Source: Halococcus qingdaonensis (GTDB lineage Archaea > Halobacteriota > Halobacteria > Halobacteriales > Halococcaceae). Taken from it: DNA of 64,000 nucleotides. The DNA lies in assembly GCF_024508235.1 (NCBI RefSeq), contig NZ_CP101943.1:2205112-2269111 (forward strand), given 5' to 3'. Position numbers and translations under genes: made by a program. Within the stretch, counting starts at the first letter, position 1; each line of letters starts with the position of its first letter. Below the pieces are notes generated by a model. The model was not told the origin of the DNA. It was given only the letters and a program-made list of their open reading frames with translations, and searched no databases. Below are positions 7,855-16,941 of this stretch, piece by piece.

Positions 7855-9018
7855 CTACTCGAAGGCCGAGAACCCGGTGAGATCCTGGCCGAGGATCAGC
7901 GCGTGGATGTCGTGGGTGCCCTCGTAGGTGTAGACGGTCTCCATGTTGGCGAGATGGCGCATCGGCGAGTAGTCGGTGGTGATCCCGTTGCCGCCGAGCA
8001 TCTCGCGGGCCACGCGGGCCTGGTCGCGCGCCATGCTGACGTTGTTGTACTTCGCCATCGAGACCTGCTGTGGCCTGAGGTCGCCACGTTCCTTGAGATC
8101 GGCCAGCCGATGGGAGAGCAGCTGTGCGGTCGTGATCTCGGTGGCCATCTCGGCGAGTTTTCCCTGCTGGAGCTGGAAGCTCGCGATCGGCTTGTCGAAC
8201 TGCTCGCGGTCGGTCGCGTAGTCGCGGGCCGTCTCGAAACAATCCCGCGCCGCACCGACCGCGCCCCAGGTGATGCCGTATCTGGCCTGTGTGAGACACG
8301 AGAGGGGGCCTTTCATCCCCTCGACACCCGGTAGCACCGCCGATTCAGGTACTCGGACGTTCGACAGCCCGATCTCACCGGTGACAGAGGCGCGCATCGA
8401 GAGCTTCTCGTCGATCTCGTTCGTGCTCACGCCCTCTTTGTCCGTCTCGACCAGAAAGCCCCGCACGGGCGACCCCTCGGCCGACGTGTCGCGCGCCCAG
8501 ACGACGGCGACGTCGGCGATCGGCGAGTTCGTGATCCAGGTCTTCGAGCCCGAGAGGACGTACTCGCCATCGTCCTTTTCCGCGCGGGTTTCCATCCCCG
8601 CGGGGTTCGAGCCGTGTTCGGGTTCGGTCAGCCCGAAACAGCCGACCGTCTCGCCGCTCGCGAGATCGGGCAGCCACCGTTCCTTCTGTTCCTCTGAGCC
8701 GAAGGCGTGGATGGGGTACATCACCAGCGCGCCCTGAACGCTTGCCATCGAGCGAATGCCCGAGTCGCCCGCTTCGAGTTCCTGCATCAGGAGTCCGTAG
8801 GCGGTCTCGGAGACTCCGGGGAGGCCGTATCCGTCCAGATTCGGCGCGTAGAACCCCAGTTCGCCCATCTCGGTGATGAGCTCCTCGGGGAAGGTGCCGT
8901 TCTCGAAGTGCGACCCGATATCGGGAGCGACCGTCTCGTCGACGAACTCCCGGCCCGTGTCGCGGATCATCCGCTCTTCCTGGTCGAGATCGGCTTCCAG
9001 CCCCACGTAGTCGAGCAT
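7855..9018 (-). CDS. Acyl-CoA dehydrogenase, glutaryl-CoA dehydrogenase-like
   Basis: A 387-residue flavoprotein with the three acyl-CoA dehydrogenase regions. GCFGLTEPEHGSNP contacts FAD and substrate, REQFDKPIASFQLQQGKLAEM lies in the C-terminal helical domain, and MLGGNGI is followed by TYEGTHDIHALILG, where the Glu of YEGTHD (about residue 366) is the catalytic base. The YEGTHDIHALILG ending and QLQQ helix are typical of glutaryl-CoA dehydrogenases. The reaction is FAD-dependent alpha,beta-dehydrogenation (possibly with decarboxylation) of an acyl-CoA. Start at 9018 (MLDYVGLEADL). Confidence 0.88.
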   Translation of the reverse strand: MLDYVGLEADLDQEERMIRDTGREFVDETVAPDIGSHFENGTFPEELITEMGELGFYAPNLDGYGLPGVSETAYGLLMQELEAGDSGIRSMASVQGALVMYPIHAFGSEEQKERWLPDLASGETVGCFGLTEPEHGSNPAGMETRAEKDDGEYVLSGSKTWITNSPIADVAVVWARDTSAEGSPVRGFLVETDKEGVSTNEIDEKLSMRASVTGEIGLSNVRVPESAVLPGVEGMKGPLSCLTQARYGITWGAVGAARDCFETARDYATDREQFDKPIASFQLQQGKLAEMATEITTAQLLSHRLADLKERGDLRPQQVSMAKYNNVSMARDQARVAREMLGGNGITTDYSPMRHLANMETVYTYEGTHDIHALILGQDLTGFSAFE

Positions 9019-9103
9019 GGGAGACCTACACGGCAGACCCTGATAAATTCCCCCGTATCCGACGCGCAACCGTTTTGCCCGCCTCCGTGCTCCGACGAAA
9101 CGA

Positions 9104-9715
9104 ATGGCGCTCTATCCGACCGAGCAGTGGCTGGCGGCGTACAAGGATCGGCTCGACGACAGCGAGGCGCTCGACGAGGCGGGTGCCGGCTGGGGCGTCG
9201 ATTTCAACGGTGACATCTACTTCGTCATCACCGACATCCCTGTCTCGGAGACGACGCTCGGCGACCTCCCCGACGAAGCGATGGCGGGCCTCCCGGACGA
9301 GTTGCGCGACCAGCTCGCAGACATCCCGCTCGATGCGGCGAACGAGCTGATCGACGAGGAGGTCAGGGCCGAACTCCCGGAGAAGAGCCGCGATCTCCTG
9401 CGACAGCTCGACGAGCACATCGTCGACGGCACCGTCTACGCGTTCATCGGGCTGAAGGACGGCGGCTGCGAGAAGGTCGCGGTCGTCGAGGATCCCGCCG
9501 AGCGCGACGTCGGATTCAGGCTGCGCGGCACGCACGAAACCTGGTCGGCGCTCGTCGACGGCGATCGCGAGCCGATCCCGGCGACGATGAGCGGCGATCT
9601 GGAGGTCGAAGGCGACATGGGGAAAATCCTCCAGTACTCCGACGCGACGGCGCTGCTCGGTGAGATCGCGGCGGAGGTCGAGACGACCCATCTGTTCGAG
9701 CGCGCCGATCAGTAA
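9104..9715 (+). CDS. SCP2-like sterol-carrier-domain protein
   Basis: A 203-residue acidic protein. The layout (N-terminal WLAAYKDRLDDSEAL, central IYAFIGLKDGGCEKV-type strands, and a C-terminal GDLEVEGDMGKILQYSDATALLGEIA helix) matches the SCP2 sterol-transfer-like fold found in haloarchaeal proteins beside lipid genes. The role is probably binding an acyl-CoA or hydrophobic ligand; this is inferred. It is divergent from the acyl-CoA dehydrogenase gene, consistent with fatty-acid metabolism. Confidence 0.7.
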   Translation: MALYPTEQWLAAYKDRLDDSEALDEAGAGWGVDFNGDIYFVITDIPVSETTLGDLPDEAMAGLPDELRDQLADIPLDAANELIDEEVRAELPEKSRDLLRQLDEHIVDGTVYAFIGLKDGGCEKVAVVEDPAERDVGFRLRGTHETWSALVDGDREPIPATMSGDLEVEGDMGKILQYSDATALLGEIAAEVETTHLFERADQ

Positions 9716-9722
9716 CGATCCG

Positions 9723-10400
9723 TTACGCGACGCGACTCTCGGGTCGGTCGACCCCGCGAACGTAGTCGGTGAAGTTCTCGAACAGCGACTTCGCCTCGCA
9801 GGCCGCCGCGTAGTTCGCCTCGGTGATGCCGTCGAGAACGCGCTCGATGCGTTCGTCGGGGAGTTCCTTGCCCAGCGTGACGGTCCGTGCGGTCTCCATG
9901 TCGTACTCGGGGTGGAACTGCACGCCGAAGGCGTTCCCGGCGCGGAAGCCGTGGACCCCGTAGTCGTTCTCGGCGGTCCGCTCTGCGCCGGGCGGGAGCT
10001 CGGTCACGGCATCGGAGTGGGTCGTGAAGGCCGTCACTGTGTCGTCGAACAGCAGCCCGTCGCCCTCGACCTCGCGATAGCCGATCTCGTACTCGCCCAT
10101 GTCCTCGACCGTTCCGCCGAGCGCCTCGGCGAGCACCTGGTGGCCGAAACAGACGCCGAGAAGTGGCAGTTCGCGGTCGGTGGCCTCCTCGACCCACTCG
10201 ACCAACGCGTCAATCCACGGCTCGTCCCAGTAGACCGACGCGCGCGAACCGGTGACGACCGCGGCGTCGAAGGCGAACGTTTCGGGGAGCTCCTCGCGGA
10301 CGGCGAACTCGACGAGATCGGCGTCGAGTTCCCGGCGGAAGTTCCGGAGGGTGGAGGGCTCCTGTGAGGCGTTGAGAAGCGCGATCCGGGGCCGCTGCAT
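9723..10400 (-). CDS. Class I glutamine amidotransferase domain protein
   Basis: A 225-residue stand-alone GATase domain. The nucleophile elbow GVCFGHQ carries C84 and QFHPEYD supplies H163 and E165, completing the triad. Such proteins hydrolyse glutamine to deliver ammonia or act as gamma-glutamyl hydrolases. No synthetase partner is adjacent, though a GshA-like ligase lies upstream on the same strand, so action on gamma-glutamyl compounds is conceivable. The gene is convergent with the SCP2-like gene. Confidence 0.83.
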   Translation of the reverse strand: MQRPRIALLNASQEPSTLRNFRRELDADLVEFAVREELPETFAFDAAVVTGSRASVYWDEPWIDALVEWVEEATDRELPLLGVCFGHQVLAEALGGTVEDMGEYEIGYREVEGDGLLFDDTVTAFTTHSDAVTELPPGAERTAENDYGVHGFRAGNAFGVQFHPEYDMETARTVTLGKELPDERIERVLDGITEANYAAACEAKSLFENFTDYVRGVDRPESRVA

Positions 10401-10502
10401 TCTGTAAAAGCCATTGGGACTCTCGACTATTGTACGTTGTGATTCGATGGCTTCGACCGCTGCAACGGACCGAGAGCGGGCGACGCGGACGGGTCGCGAT
10501 CG

Positions 10503-11660
10503 TTACAGGAGATCCCGGAACTCACCGTGAACCGTTCCGGTCGCGATGGCCCCCGAGACACCCCTCGCGTCCGAGAAGGGGTGTTGGCATGCACTCACCC
10601 CATCCAGGAGCGTCCGCACGTCCTCCTCGAGTCGGTCAGCGTATTCGAGCCGGAGCCGCCTCGCGTCCGGCTTCGAGATGCGCGTGCGACTGCCGATCTC
10701 CGCCGCGATCGGGCGGTAGTTCCGCGGATCGATCGACAGCCGTTCGAGATACGACCACACCGCCCGCGAGGCGAGCCCGTCCTCCATCGCCGCCGCGGTG
10801 AGCCGCGCGAGCTCCTCGAACGGCGGCACGCGGATACGGTGCGGGCCGACTCCCGGCTCCCCGATCTCGACCGTCTTCGTCCTAGTTTGGGCCACGAGCC
10901 GCGCGACATCGCCGGTCAGTGTGGCGATCTGCGAGGGCAGCGCCGTGTCGGGCGTCCGCCACTCGACGGTCGGGAAGTCCCGTCGCACCCGGATCGGCGA
11001 CGCGATGACGTCGTCGGACCCGAAGTGGGTCGCGAACTCACGGGCCGTGACGCCGCGATCGAGCGCGATCGCACGGAACGACTCGTAGGCGGCGTCGAGA
11101 TGCTCGTCCCACGCGCCGGCGTCGCTCGTGTACTCCCAGAGATCGCGAAACCGGACGAACTCCGGGCCACACAGCGTCCGATAGGCGTGCGGGCGCGAGG
11201 CCGACAGGCCGCCCTCGCCGACGTAGTACGGCGACGAGCTCACGAGCGCGAGCGCGGGATCGAGCGCCGTGAGGAGGTTCACCTGGCGCGCGACGTTGCC
11301 GGCATCGAAGTGGATATGCGTTCCAGCACACTGCGTCGCGGGCGTCAGTCCGTCGCCGTAGATCCGTTCGAGGAGTCGCCCGCGATCGCTCACGATCGGC
11401 GAGGTACCCTCGGCGAGCGGCGTTCCGAGTGGGACGAGGCGTAACCCCGCCGTGTCGGCCGCGGCGAGCACCGTCCGGAGCGTCGACTGCAGCGTCTCGC
11501 GGAGTTCGCGCTCGCTCGCGACCGGCGGCGTCTTGACCTCGATCATCGCGGCGACGAACTCGGGTTCGACGCACTCGTGTGCCGTGACCAGTTCGCGCCC
11601 GTCATGGAGCGCGCCCGTTTCGTCGACTACCCAGTATTCGCATTCTACGCCGACTTTCAT
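10503..11660 (-). CDS. gshA: Glutamate-cysteine ligase (GCS2 family)
   Basis: A 385-residue protein of the GCS2/YbdK carboxylate-amine ligase family: VGVECEYWVVDETG at the N-terminus, GTHIHFDAG in the middle, and TVEWRTPDTALPSQ near residue 230. Haloarchaea use gamma-glutamylcysteine rather than glutathione as a major thiol, and enzymes of this group make it from Glu and Cys with ATP. The assignment therefore follows family knowledge; specificity is not proven by sequence. The AT-rich upstream region has a TATA-like CTATAAAC on the minus strand near 11720-11727, implying a short leader. Confidence 0.82.
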   Translation of the reverse strand: MKVGVECEYWVVDETGALHDGRELVTAHECVEPEFVAAMIEVKTPPVASERELRETLQSTLRTVLAAADTAGLRLVPLGTPLAEGTSPIVSDRGRLLERIYGDGLTPATQCAGTHIHFDAGNVARQVNLLTALDPALALVSSSPYYVGEGGLSASRPHAYRTLCGPEFVRFRDLWEYTSDAGAWDEHLDAAYESFRAIALDRGVTAREFATHFGSDDVIASPIRVRRDFPTVEWRTPDTALPSQIATLTGDVARLVAQTRTKTVEIGEPGVGPHRIRVPPFEELARLTAAAMEDGLASRAVWSYLERLSIDPRNYRPIAAEIGSRTRISKPDARRLRLEYADRLEEDVRTLLDGVSACQHPFSDARGVSGAIATGTVHGEFRDLL

Positions 11661-11764
11661 GATAACTCACCCCCACCCCCGCACGGCAGGGCAGTACACT
11701 CCCCGACGATACGGACGCGTTTATAGTTGTCTATATTATGAAAATATTCTTATACGTTTGGGGG

Positions 11765-13162
11765 CTACTCGGAGAGCTGCGAGAGCCACTCCTCGGCACG
11801 GCTCTCGGGGATCTCGGCGGCGTCGGCCACCGTCCCGGCGTCGGCGGCCGCCAGATCGGCGGTCGTCTCGATCCCCGCCTCGCGCAGTCGGTCGGCGTAG
11901 GTCGCCCCGATGCCCGAGACGCTCTCGATGTCGTCGGCGCTCTCGGAGCCGCCGGTCGTTTCGTCGGTGTCGTCGTGGGTACTGGTCGGCTCCTGCGTGT
12001 CGACCGCCTCGTCGGCCGCGTCGCTCGCGTCCTGAATCTCGATTTCTTCGGCGTCGTCGAGCTGCGACCGCTCCTCGTACCACTCGCAGACCGCGGGCCA
12101 GACGTTCTCGTGGGAGCTCCCCGAGACCGAGAGGCCGATGTGGCCCGTCGAATATTCGATGACCTCGGTGTCCTCGCTCCCGATGACCTCGTTGAACGGG
12201 ATGCTCGTCTCCGAGGGGATCAAGTGGTCGTACTCGCCCGTGATCTGGAGCACGGGCATGTCGATGTTCTCGATGTCTACGTGCTGATCACCCAGGGAGA
12301 GCTCGTTGTTGTAGAGCTTGTTCTCCTGGTAGATGTCCGTGACGAACTGGGCGAACGTGTCGCCGGCGACGTCGATCCCCTCCGAGAGCCAGCGCTCCAT
12401 GCGCCCGAAGTTCTCGATGAAGTCGTCGTTTTCGAGGTTGTCGTAGAGGCGGACGTACTTCGAGACGTAGTTGGAGACGGGATCCATCAGCGCGAAACCC
12501 ACGTCGAGCATCTCCGCGGGCGCGTTGCCGTAGGCGTCTTTGAGTTCGTCGGGATCGAAGTACTGGTCGTCGCCCCAGAGTTCGAGCACACCGCCCGTGT
12601 CGTCGAAGCAGAGCCCCGCAGCCATCAGCCCGAGATTTCGGACTTTCTCGGGGTTGAGCGCGGCGTACATCGCCGACATCGTTCCACCCATGCAGTAGCC
12701 CAGAACGTTGATCGCGTCCTGGCCCGACTGCTCGCGCACCTCGTCGACACAGTTGTCGATGTACCGGGTCACGTAGTCCTCAAGCGTGAGATGTTGGTCG
12801 AGCCGCGAGGGCTCGTTCCAGTCGATCATGTAGACGTCGAAGCCCGCCTCCAGCAGCCGCCGGATCACCGACCGGTCGGGCTGGAGATCGAGGATGAACG
12901 GCTTGTTGATCAGCGCGTAGATGACCAGGATCGGTACGTCGTGCTGTTCGTCCGTCCGCGGCTCGTAGTGCAGCAGTTCGAGCTTGTTCTCCGTATAGAC
13001 GACCTCGCTGTCGGTCTGGCCGACCTCGACGGAGGCCATCTGAGCGAGCTGTTCGGGGGCGATCTCGGTCTTCTCGATCGCGTCGGCGGCGGCTTCGAAG
13101 CTCTGGCGCTGGGCGTCGAGGCTCAGCGAGAACGGATCGAAGGCCGAGGGGCGCTCACTCAT
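11765..13162 (-). CDS. phaC: Class III polyhydroxyalkanoate synthase subunit PhaC
   Basis: A 465-residue PHA synthase catalytic subunit that polymerises (R)-3-hydroxyacyl-CoA. The lipase-box variant GYCMGG places the nucleophile at C157. D312 (GEYDHLIP) and H341 (STGHIG) complete the triad. After residue about 365 there is an acidic Thr/Asp-rich linker. The last ~55 residues ([18 protein letters not shown] and onward) look like a helix-hairpin-helix domain, an extension seen in haloarchaeal PhaC and absent from bacterial class III enzymes. The start abuts the stop of phaE with no gap. It is last in a phaR-phaP-phaE-phaC series. Confidence 0.95.
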   Translation of the reverse strand: MSERPSAFDPFSLSLDAQRQSFEAAADAIEKTEIAPEQLAQMASVEVGQTDSEVVYTENKLELLHYEPRTDEQHDVPILVIYALINKPFILDLQPDRSVIRRLLEAGFDVYMIDWNEPSRLDQHLTLEDYVTRYIDNCVDEVREQSGQDAINVLGYCMGGTMSAMYAALNPEKVRNLGLMAAGLCFDDTGGVLELWGDDQYFDPDELKDAYGNAPAEMLDVGFALMDPVSNYVSKYVRLYDNLENDDFIENFGRMERWLSEGIDVAGDTFAQFVTDIYQENKLYNNELSLGDQHVDIENIDMPVLQITGEYDHLIPSETSIPFNEVIGSEDTEVIEYSTGHIGLSVSGSSHENVWPAVCEWYEERSQLDDAEEIEIQDASDAADEAVDTQEPTSTHDDTDETTGGSESADDIESVSGIGATYADRLREAGIETTADLAAADAGTVADAAEIPESRAEEWLSQLSE

Positions 13163-13714
13163 CTACTCCTCCAGGAGCCGGTCGAGTTTCTGCGAGACCT
13201 CGTGCTGGCGGCGTTCGAGTTCGATCAGCCGCTCGGCCACCTCGTCGACGTCGTCGCGGGTGGCGAAGCCAAGGCTCTCGAGGGTGTCCTGACTCATCTC
13301 GTCGACTTCCTGCTGGAGCTCCAGCATGTCGCCGACCAGTTCACCCGTGCCGGCGGCGAAGGCCGTCGTGCCCATCACCTCCGAGAACGCCTCGTTGGCG
13401 CTCTGGAGCCAGATGTCGCGGAACTCGCTCACCGCGACGTCCTCGCCCTCGGCGGCGTCGGCGATGCGCGAGTTCATCCGCTCGGCGGCCTCCAGCCAGA
13501 CCTCGTAGGCACGGCCGTAGCCCGCCATCCCATCCTCGACGGTGTCGGGATCGGGTGTGGAATCCTCGAACGCGCCCATCCACGACTCCATGAACGCGGC
13601 CTGGGCCTCCATGTTCTGCTCGAACGACTCGGCGACCGCGTCGTTCATGTCGTTCATCATCGTCGTCCAGCGCTCCTGAACCTCTTCGGGATCGGTGTCG
13701 CTCATACTGCTCAT
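13163..13714 (-). CDS. phaE: Class III PHA synthase subunit PhaE
   Basis: A 183-residue acidic, helical protein lying directly before phaC. Its make-up (FEQNMEAQAAFMESWMGAF, AYEVWLEAAERMNSR, and a C-terminal coiled coil DEVAERLIELERRQHEVSQKLDRLLEE) matches haloarchaeal PhaE, the non-catalytic partner needed for synthase activity. Haloarchaeal PhaE is shorter than the bacterial class III partner. The first Met (13714) or the Met three codons on (13705) may be used. Confidence 0.92.
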   Translation of the reverse strand: MSSMSDTDPEEVQERWTTMMNDMNDAVAESFEQNMEAQAAFMESWMGAFEDSTPDPDTVEDGMAGYGRAYEVWLEAAERMNSRIADAAEGEDVAVSEFRDIWLQSANEAFSEVMGTTAFAAGTGELVGDMLELQQEVDEMSQDTLESLGFATRDDVDEVAERLIELERRQHEVSQKLDRLLEE

Positions 13715-13745
13715 TGGTGTGGTTGTCTGAAAAATCTATGTCCGC

Positions 13746-14414
13746 TCAGGCCGAGACCTGCGTCTCGAACTGCTCGGCCTGCGCTTCGAGCTGTTCCTGG
13801 AACTGCTCGACCTGTGACTGGAGTTGCTCCTGAAACTCCGAGGCCTGCTCCAGCTGGCGGTCGGACTGCGCCTCGAACTGCTCCTGGATGTCGGCCATGC
13901 GCTCGACCTGCTCGTCGAGCTGGCTGCCGAAGCGCTCGGCGAACTCCTCGTTGCGCGTCGCGGCCTGCTCGACCAGCTCGACTGTCCCCTCCTGGAGCTG
14001 TTCGTGTGCCGCGAACAGTTCGTCGACTCCCTCGTCAATCGCCGCGATCGACTCCTCGGTGAGTTCGTCGTGGCCGTCGAGGGCCTCCTCAACGGACGCT
14101 TCGAGCTGGTCGAAGCTCTCGGCGTGGAGCTCCTTCAGCCGGTCGAACCCCTCGTCGGCGTTCTCGCGGAACGCACGGACGTTCGTGCCGGCGGGCGTGG
14201 CGGTCTCCATCGCCTCGAAGTAGCTCTCGGCGGTGGTTTCGGCGGCTTCGACGGCCTGGCGCTGGAGCGTCTCCTGGCTCTCGATGCTCGAAAGCAGCAT
14301 CTCGCTGGCGTTTCGCTGGAGATCGAACCCTTGCTCGACGGCGTGCTGGCTCTGCTCTAGAACTGTGCGCTGCATCGCGAACGTCGCTTCGATCGGTGTG
14401 GTGTACTGGTTCAT
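13746..14414 (-). CDS. phaP: PHA granule phasin PhaP
   Basis: A 222-residue, almost entirely helical protein that is rich in Gln, Glu and Ala and lacks Cys. It has a long C-terminal coiled coil of QFQEQLEAQAEQF-type repeats from about residue 150. This composition and its place between phaR and phaE identify it as the haloarchaeal phasin that coats PHA granules. Its ATG overlaps the phaR stop (ATGA), showing translational coupling. Confidence 0.9.
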   Translation of the reverse strand: MNQYTTPIEATFAMQRTVLEQSQHAVEQGFDLQRNASEMLLSSIESQETLQRQAVEAAETTAESYFEAMETATPAGTNVRAFRENADEGFDRLKELHAESFDQLEASVEEALDGHDELTEESIAAIDEGVDELFAAHEQLQEGTVELVEQAATRNEEFAERFGSQLDEQVERMADIQEQFEAQSDRQLEQASEFQEQLQSQVEQFQEQLEAQAEQFETQVSA

Positions 14415-14719
14415 GAGTCCTCCCTGTTTCGCTTGACCGGGACGACGACCGTCTGGACGATGTCCCCCTCCTCGATGTCGAGCGCCTCGCGCTCGGCGTC
14501 GGGGATCGAGATGCGCCCGCCGCTCTGGACGCGCGTCTTGAACGTCGCCGTCCCCATGCTCGTGGCGGCGATCTCCGACAGACTACTCGGCCCCGATCCG
14601 CCGGCGTTCATCAGCTGTTTGGCGAACTCCGTCTGCTGCTCGACGGCCTGCTCGCTTGCCTCTTGGAACTGCTGTGCCCACAACGCCGGCGGCCACATCG
14701 CGTCGTCTTCGTCGGTCAT
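14411..14719 (-). CDS. phaR: AbrB-type PHA regulator PhaR
   Basis: A 102-residue protein. The N-terminal half (WPPALWAQQFQEASEQAVEQQTEFAKQL) is a phasin-like amphipathic helix. The C-terminal ~48 residues (TRVQSGGRISIPDAEREALDIEEGDIVQTVVV) form an AbrB/SpoVT swapped-hairpin DNA-binding domain. In Haloferax mediterranei the homologue binds both granules and its own promoter to repress the phaRP operon; the same dual role is inferred here. A TATA-like CTTATCC lies on the minus strand near 14750-14756. Confidence 0.9.
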   Translation of the reverse strand: MTDEDDAMWPPALWAQQFQEASEQAVEQQTEFAKQLMNAGGSGPSSLSEIAATSMGTATFKTRVQSGGRISIPDAEREALDIEEGDIVQTVVVPVKRNREDS

Positions 14720-14904
14720 CGCTCGCTCTCACGTACACCCTCTGAATGGATAAGCATTGCGCTGATTACCATTGAAGACCATCAAGTGGCAAAGAGAGGT
14801 TCAAGAGTCGGCGGACGAAATCCATCTTCACGAGCGATTCGGTCGAAATCCGCCGATCCGACGCCCGAACCGCACAAAAAACACCTGCATGGGAGTCGGA
14901 ATCG

Positions 14905-14912
14905 CTTATGTA
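14905..14912 (+). promoter_or_regulatory. TATA box of the phaJ-type gene
   Basis: CTTATGTA is centred about 31 bp before the ATG at 14940. The 220-bp space between phaR and this gene carries both divergent promoters and is where PhaR would act. Confidence 0.4.
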
Positions 14913-14939
14913 CGTCGATCCCGTAGCCCGGACAGTCCC

Positions 14940-15515
14940 ATGAGTTCAGAATCGAGCCCCTCCACGCTGACCGATGCGTGGGTTCGCAACTCCACGTACT
15001 TCCTCGACAGCGTTCTCGCGGCCAACCGCGCCACGCTCGCCGCCTTCGGCGTCGATACCGACCGGGAGGTCGACGCGGGCGAGGAGCGACCGGAATGGAC
15101 CGTCGAACTCACCGAGGAGCGCCGTGACGCGCTCGCGGTCGGCGACAAGGTCGCGTTCTCGAAACGGCTCACCGACGACGACGTGCGCGCGTTCGCCGCG
15201 GCCAGCGGCGACACGAACCCGCTCCACCTCGACGAGGAGTACGCCGAAAGCACGATGTTCGGCGAACGCATCGCCCACGGCACGCTCGTTTCGGGCCTCA
15301 TTAGCGCCGCGCTCGCACGCCTGCCCGGGCTCGTCATCTATCTCTCTCAGGACGAGGAGTTCCACAACCCGGTCGCGATCGGCGATCGCGTGACTGCCGA
15401 GTGCGAGATCGTCGAGGACCTCGGCGAGAGCCGCTACCGACTCCGCACGACGGTGACGAGCGGCGACGAGACGGCCATCGACGGCGAGGCGGTCGTCATG
15501 CTCGACGAGCCCTGA
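14940..15515 (+). CDS. phaJ: (R)-specific enoyl-CoA hydratase, MaoC family (PhaJ-type)
   Basis: A 191-residue hot-dog-fold hydratase. ASGDTNPLHLDEEYAES (D91, H96) is the hydratase-2 motif, followed by IAHGTLVSGLISAAL. It should convert crotonyl/enoyl-CoA to (R)-3-hydroxyacyl-CoA, the PhaC substrate, linking beta-oxidation to polymer. The first ~50 residues (TDAWVRNSTYFLDSVLAANR) look phasin-like and may hold the enzyme at the granule; this is inference. It is divergent from phaR. Start at 14940 rather than an upstream in-frame Met, because the upstream part is not protein-like. Confidence 0.9.
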   Translation: MSSESSPSTLTDAWVRNSTYFLDSVLAANRATLAAFGVDTDREVDAGEERPEWTVELTEERRDALAVGDKVAFSKRLTDDDVRAFAAASGDTNPLHLDEEYAESTMFGERIAHGTLVSGLISAALARLPGLVIYLSQDEEFHNPVAIGDRVTAECEIVEDLGESRYRLRTTVTSGDETAIDGEAVVMLDEP

Positions 15516-16356
15516 GGAAATCGCCGACGACGCGATCGAACTTCTCGGATCGTTCCCGCGGCGGCCAGTGGCCACACCGCTCGAACGGGACGAACTCGCC
15601 GTCCGGGATCCGGTCGGCGGCCCGCTCGGACCACGCGATCGGGAAGATCGGATCTTCGCGGCCGTGAATCAACAGCGTCGGCACGTCCAGTTCGTCGAGG
15701 CGATCGAGATAACACGTTCGTAGGCCACAGGCACGGAACTCGTCGCGTTGCCACGCCGCGAGCGCGCTGGCTGCCGATGGCTCGACCGCCCGCTCGACGT
15801 CGGCGACGAACTCCGGCGAGGGACTGACCGTCACCCCGGCGAGGCTGCCCGCGATCAGCCCCGGAGTGGCCAGTCCAGCGCCCAGCCAGCCGTCGATCCC
15901 CGGCGTGTTGAGCAGCGCCGCCCCGCCGGGTCGCCACGCCGCGTCGCGGCCCAGCCCATAGCTATCGGCGAGGACGAGCCGCTCGACCCGTTCCTGGTGA
16001 TCGAGTGCGTGCCCGAGCGCGACCGCTCCACCCATCGAGATCCCGACGAGGCTCGCGCGCTCGATATCGAGCGCGTCGAACAGCCCGGCGAGCACGGCGC
16101 GATAGGACTCCATCGTGTACTCGCTGGCCTCGTCGCTCTCGCCGTGACCCGGGAAATCGGGCGCGATCACGCGGTGGTCCTCGGCGAGTGCCGGGAGCGT
16201 GTGTTTCCACGAGACGCTCGCCGCGTCGAGGCCGATGCCGTGGAGCAAGATCACACACTCCCCCTCGCCGGCCGCGAGATATCGAATTCCGATTGATTCG
16301 TCACCGACGTCGATCCCGATTCGCTTCGACTCCACGCCGACCAGCCCCTCGTTCAT
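15496..16356 (-). CDS. Alpha/beta hydrolase
   Basis: A 286-residue alpha/beta-hydrolase with oxyanion segment LLHGIGLD, nucleophile elbow GISMGG (S107), acid D235 (HGREDPIFP) and H263 (CGHWPPRE). The substrate is unknown. Its 3' end overlaps that of the phaJ-type gene by 20 bp in convergent orientation, so a role in PHA turnover is possible, but nothing in the sequence proves it. Start at 16356 (MNEGLVGV). Confidence 0.85.
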   Translation of the reverse strand: MNEGLVGVESKRIGIDVGDESIGIRYLAAGEGECVILLHGIGLDAASVSWKHTLPALAEDHRVIAPDFPGHGESDEASEYTMESYRAVLAGLFDALDIERASLVGISMGGAVALGHALDHQERVERLVLADSYGLGRDAAWRPGGAALLNTPGIDGWLGAGLATPGLIAGSLAGVTVSPSPEFVADVERAVEPSAASALAAWQRDEFRACGLRTCYLDRLDELDVPTLLIHGREDPIFPIAWSERAADRIPDGEFVPFERCGHWPPRERSEKFDRVVGDFLRARRA

Positions 16357-16530
16357 ACCCACCTCTCGGGCGAGCGAAGGTATGAGCGTTCGCACCAATC
16401 ACGATATACCCCCACATGATACACTATCGGGTCACGCCGCGGAGGAACGGGATCATTTTGAAAAGGGTTGCACCGATTGCTCTCACTGCTTTTCGATCGA
16501 ACTATACAGACGGTAGCTTCAGATATACTG

Positions 16531-16863
16531 ATGAATCCCTACGTACTACTCGCCGCAGCGATCGTCTCCGAGGTCGTCGGAACGACCGCTCTGCAATACG
16601 CCGACGGGTTCTCGAACCTCCTCCCGACCGGCGTGCTGATCGCCGGCTATCTGACGTCGTTCTACCTCCTCAGTCTGATCCTGGATCAGCTGCCCATCGG
16701 ACCGGTGTACGCGACCTGGTCGGCGGTCGCGATCGTCCTCATCACGGTCATCGGAACGGTGTTCCTCGACCAACGGATCGATCCGGCTGGGGCGATCGGG
16801 ATCGCACTCATCATCGGCGGCGTCTATCTGCTCAACGTCGTTTCCGACGTCTCTGTACACTGA
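16531..16863 (+). CDS. SMR-family small multidrug transporter
   Basis: A 110-residue protein with four membrane helices. AAAIVSEVVGTTALQYADGF carries E14, the proton/drug-binding Glu of EmrE-type transporters. PIGPVYATWSAVAIV and GAIGIALIIGGVYLLNV are the other SMR blocks. The usual Lys of the first block is Gln. It is likely a homodimeric cation/drug or guanidinium-type exporter; the substrate is unknown. TATA-like ACTATACAG about 27 bp upstream supports a leaderless start at 16531. Confidence 0.88.
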   Translation: MNPYVLLAAAIVSEVVGTTALQYADGFSNLLPTGVLIAGYLTSFYLLSLILDQLPIGPVYATWSAVAIVLITVIGTVFLDQRIDPAGAIGIALIIGGVYLLNVVSDVSVH

Positions 16864-16941
16864 GAAGGTCGTTTCGGCGTCCAGCACGGTTTCCATGTTG
16901 GTACGGGGAGACCGAGGTGACTGCCCCACAATCCGTGACGA

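Noticed and set aside
11765-14062. Long plus-strand open frame antisense to the pha genes
   Set aside because: Leu/Val/Asp-rich mirror of the pha coding strand; the pha proteins have catalytic motifs and coupled starts.
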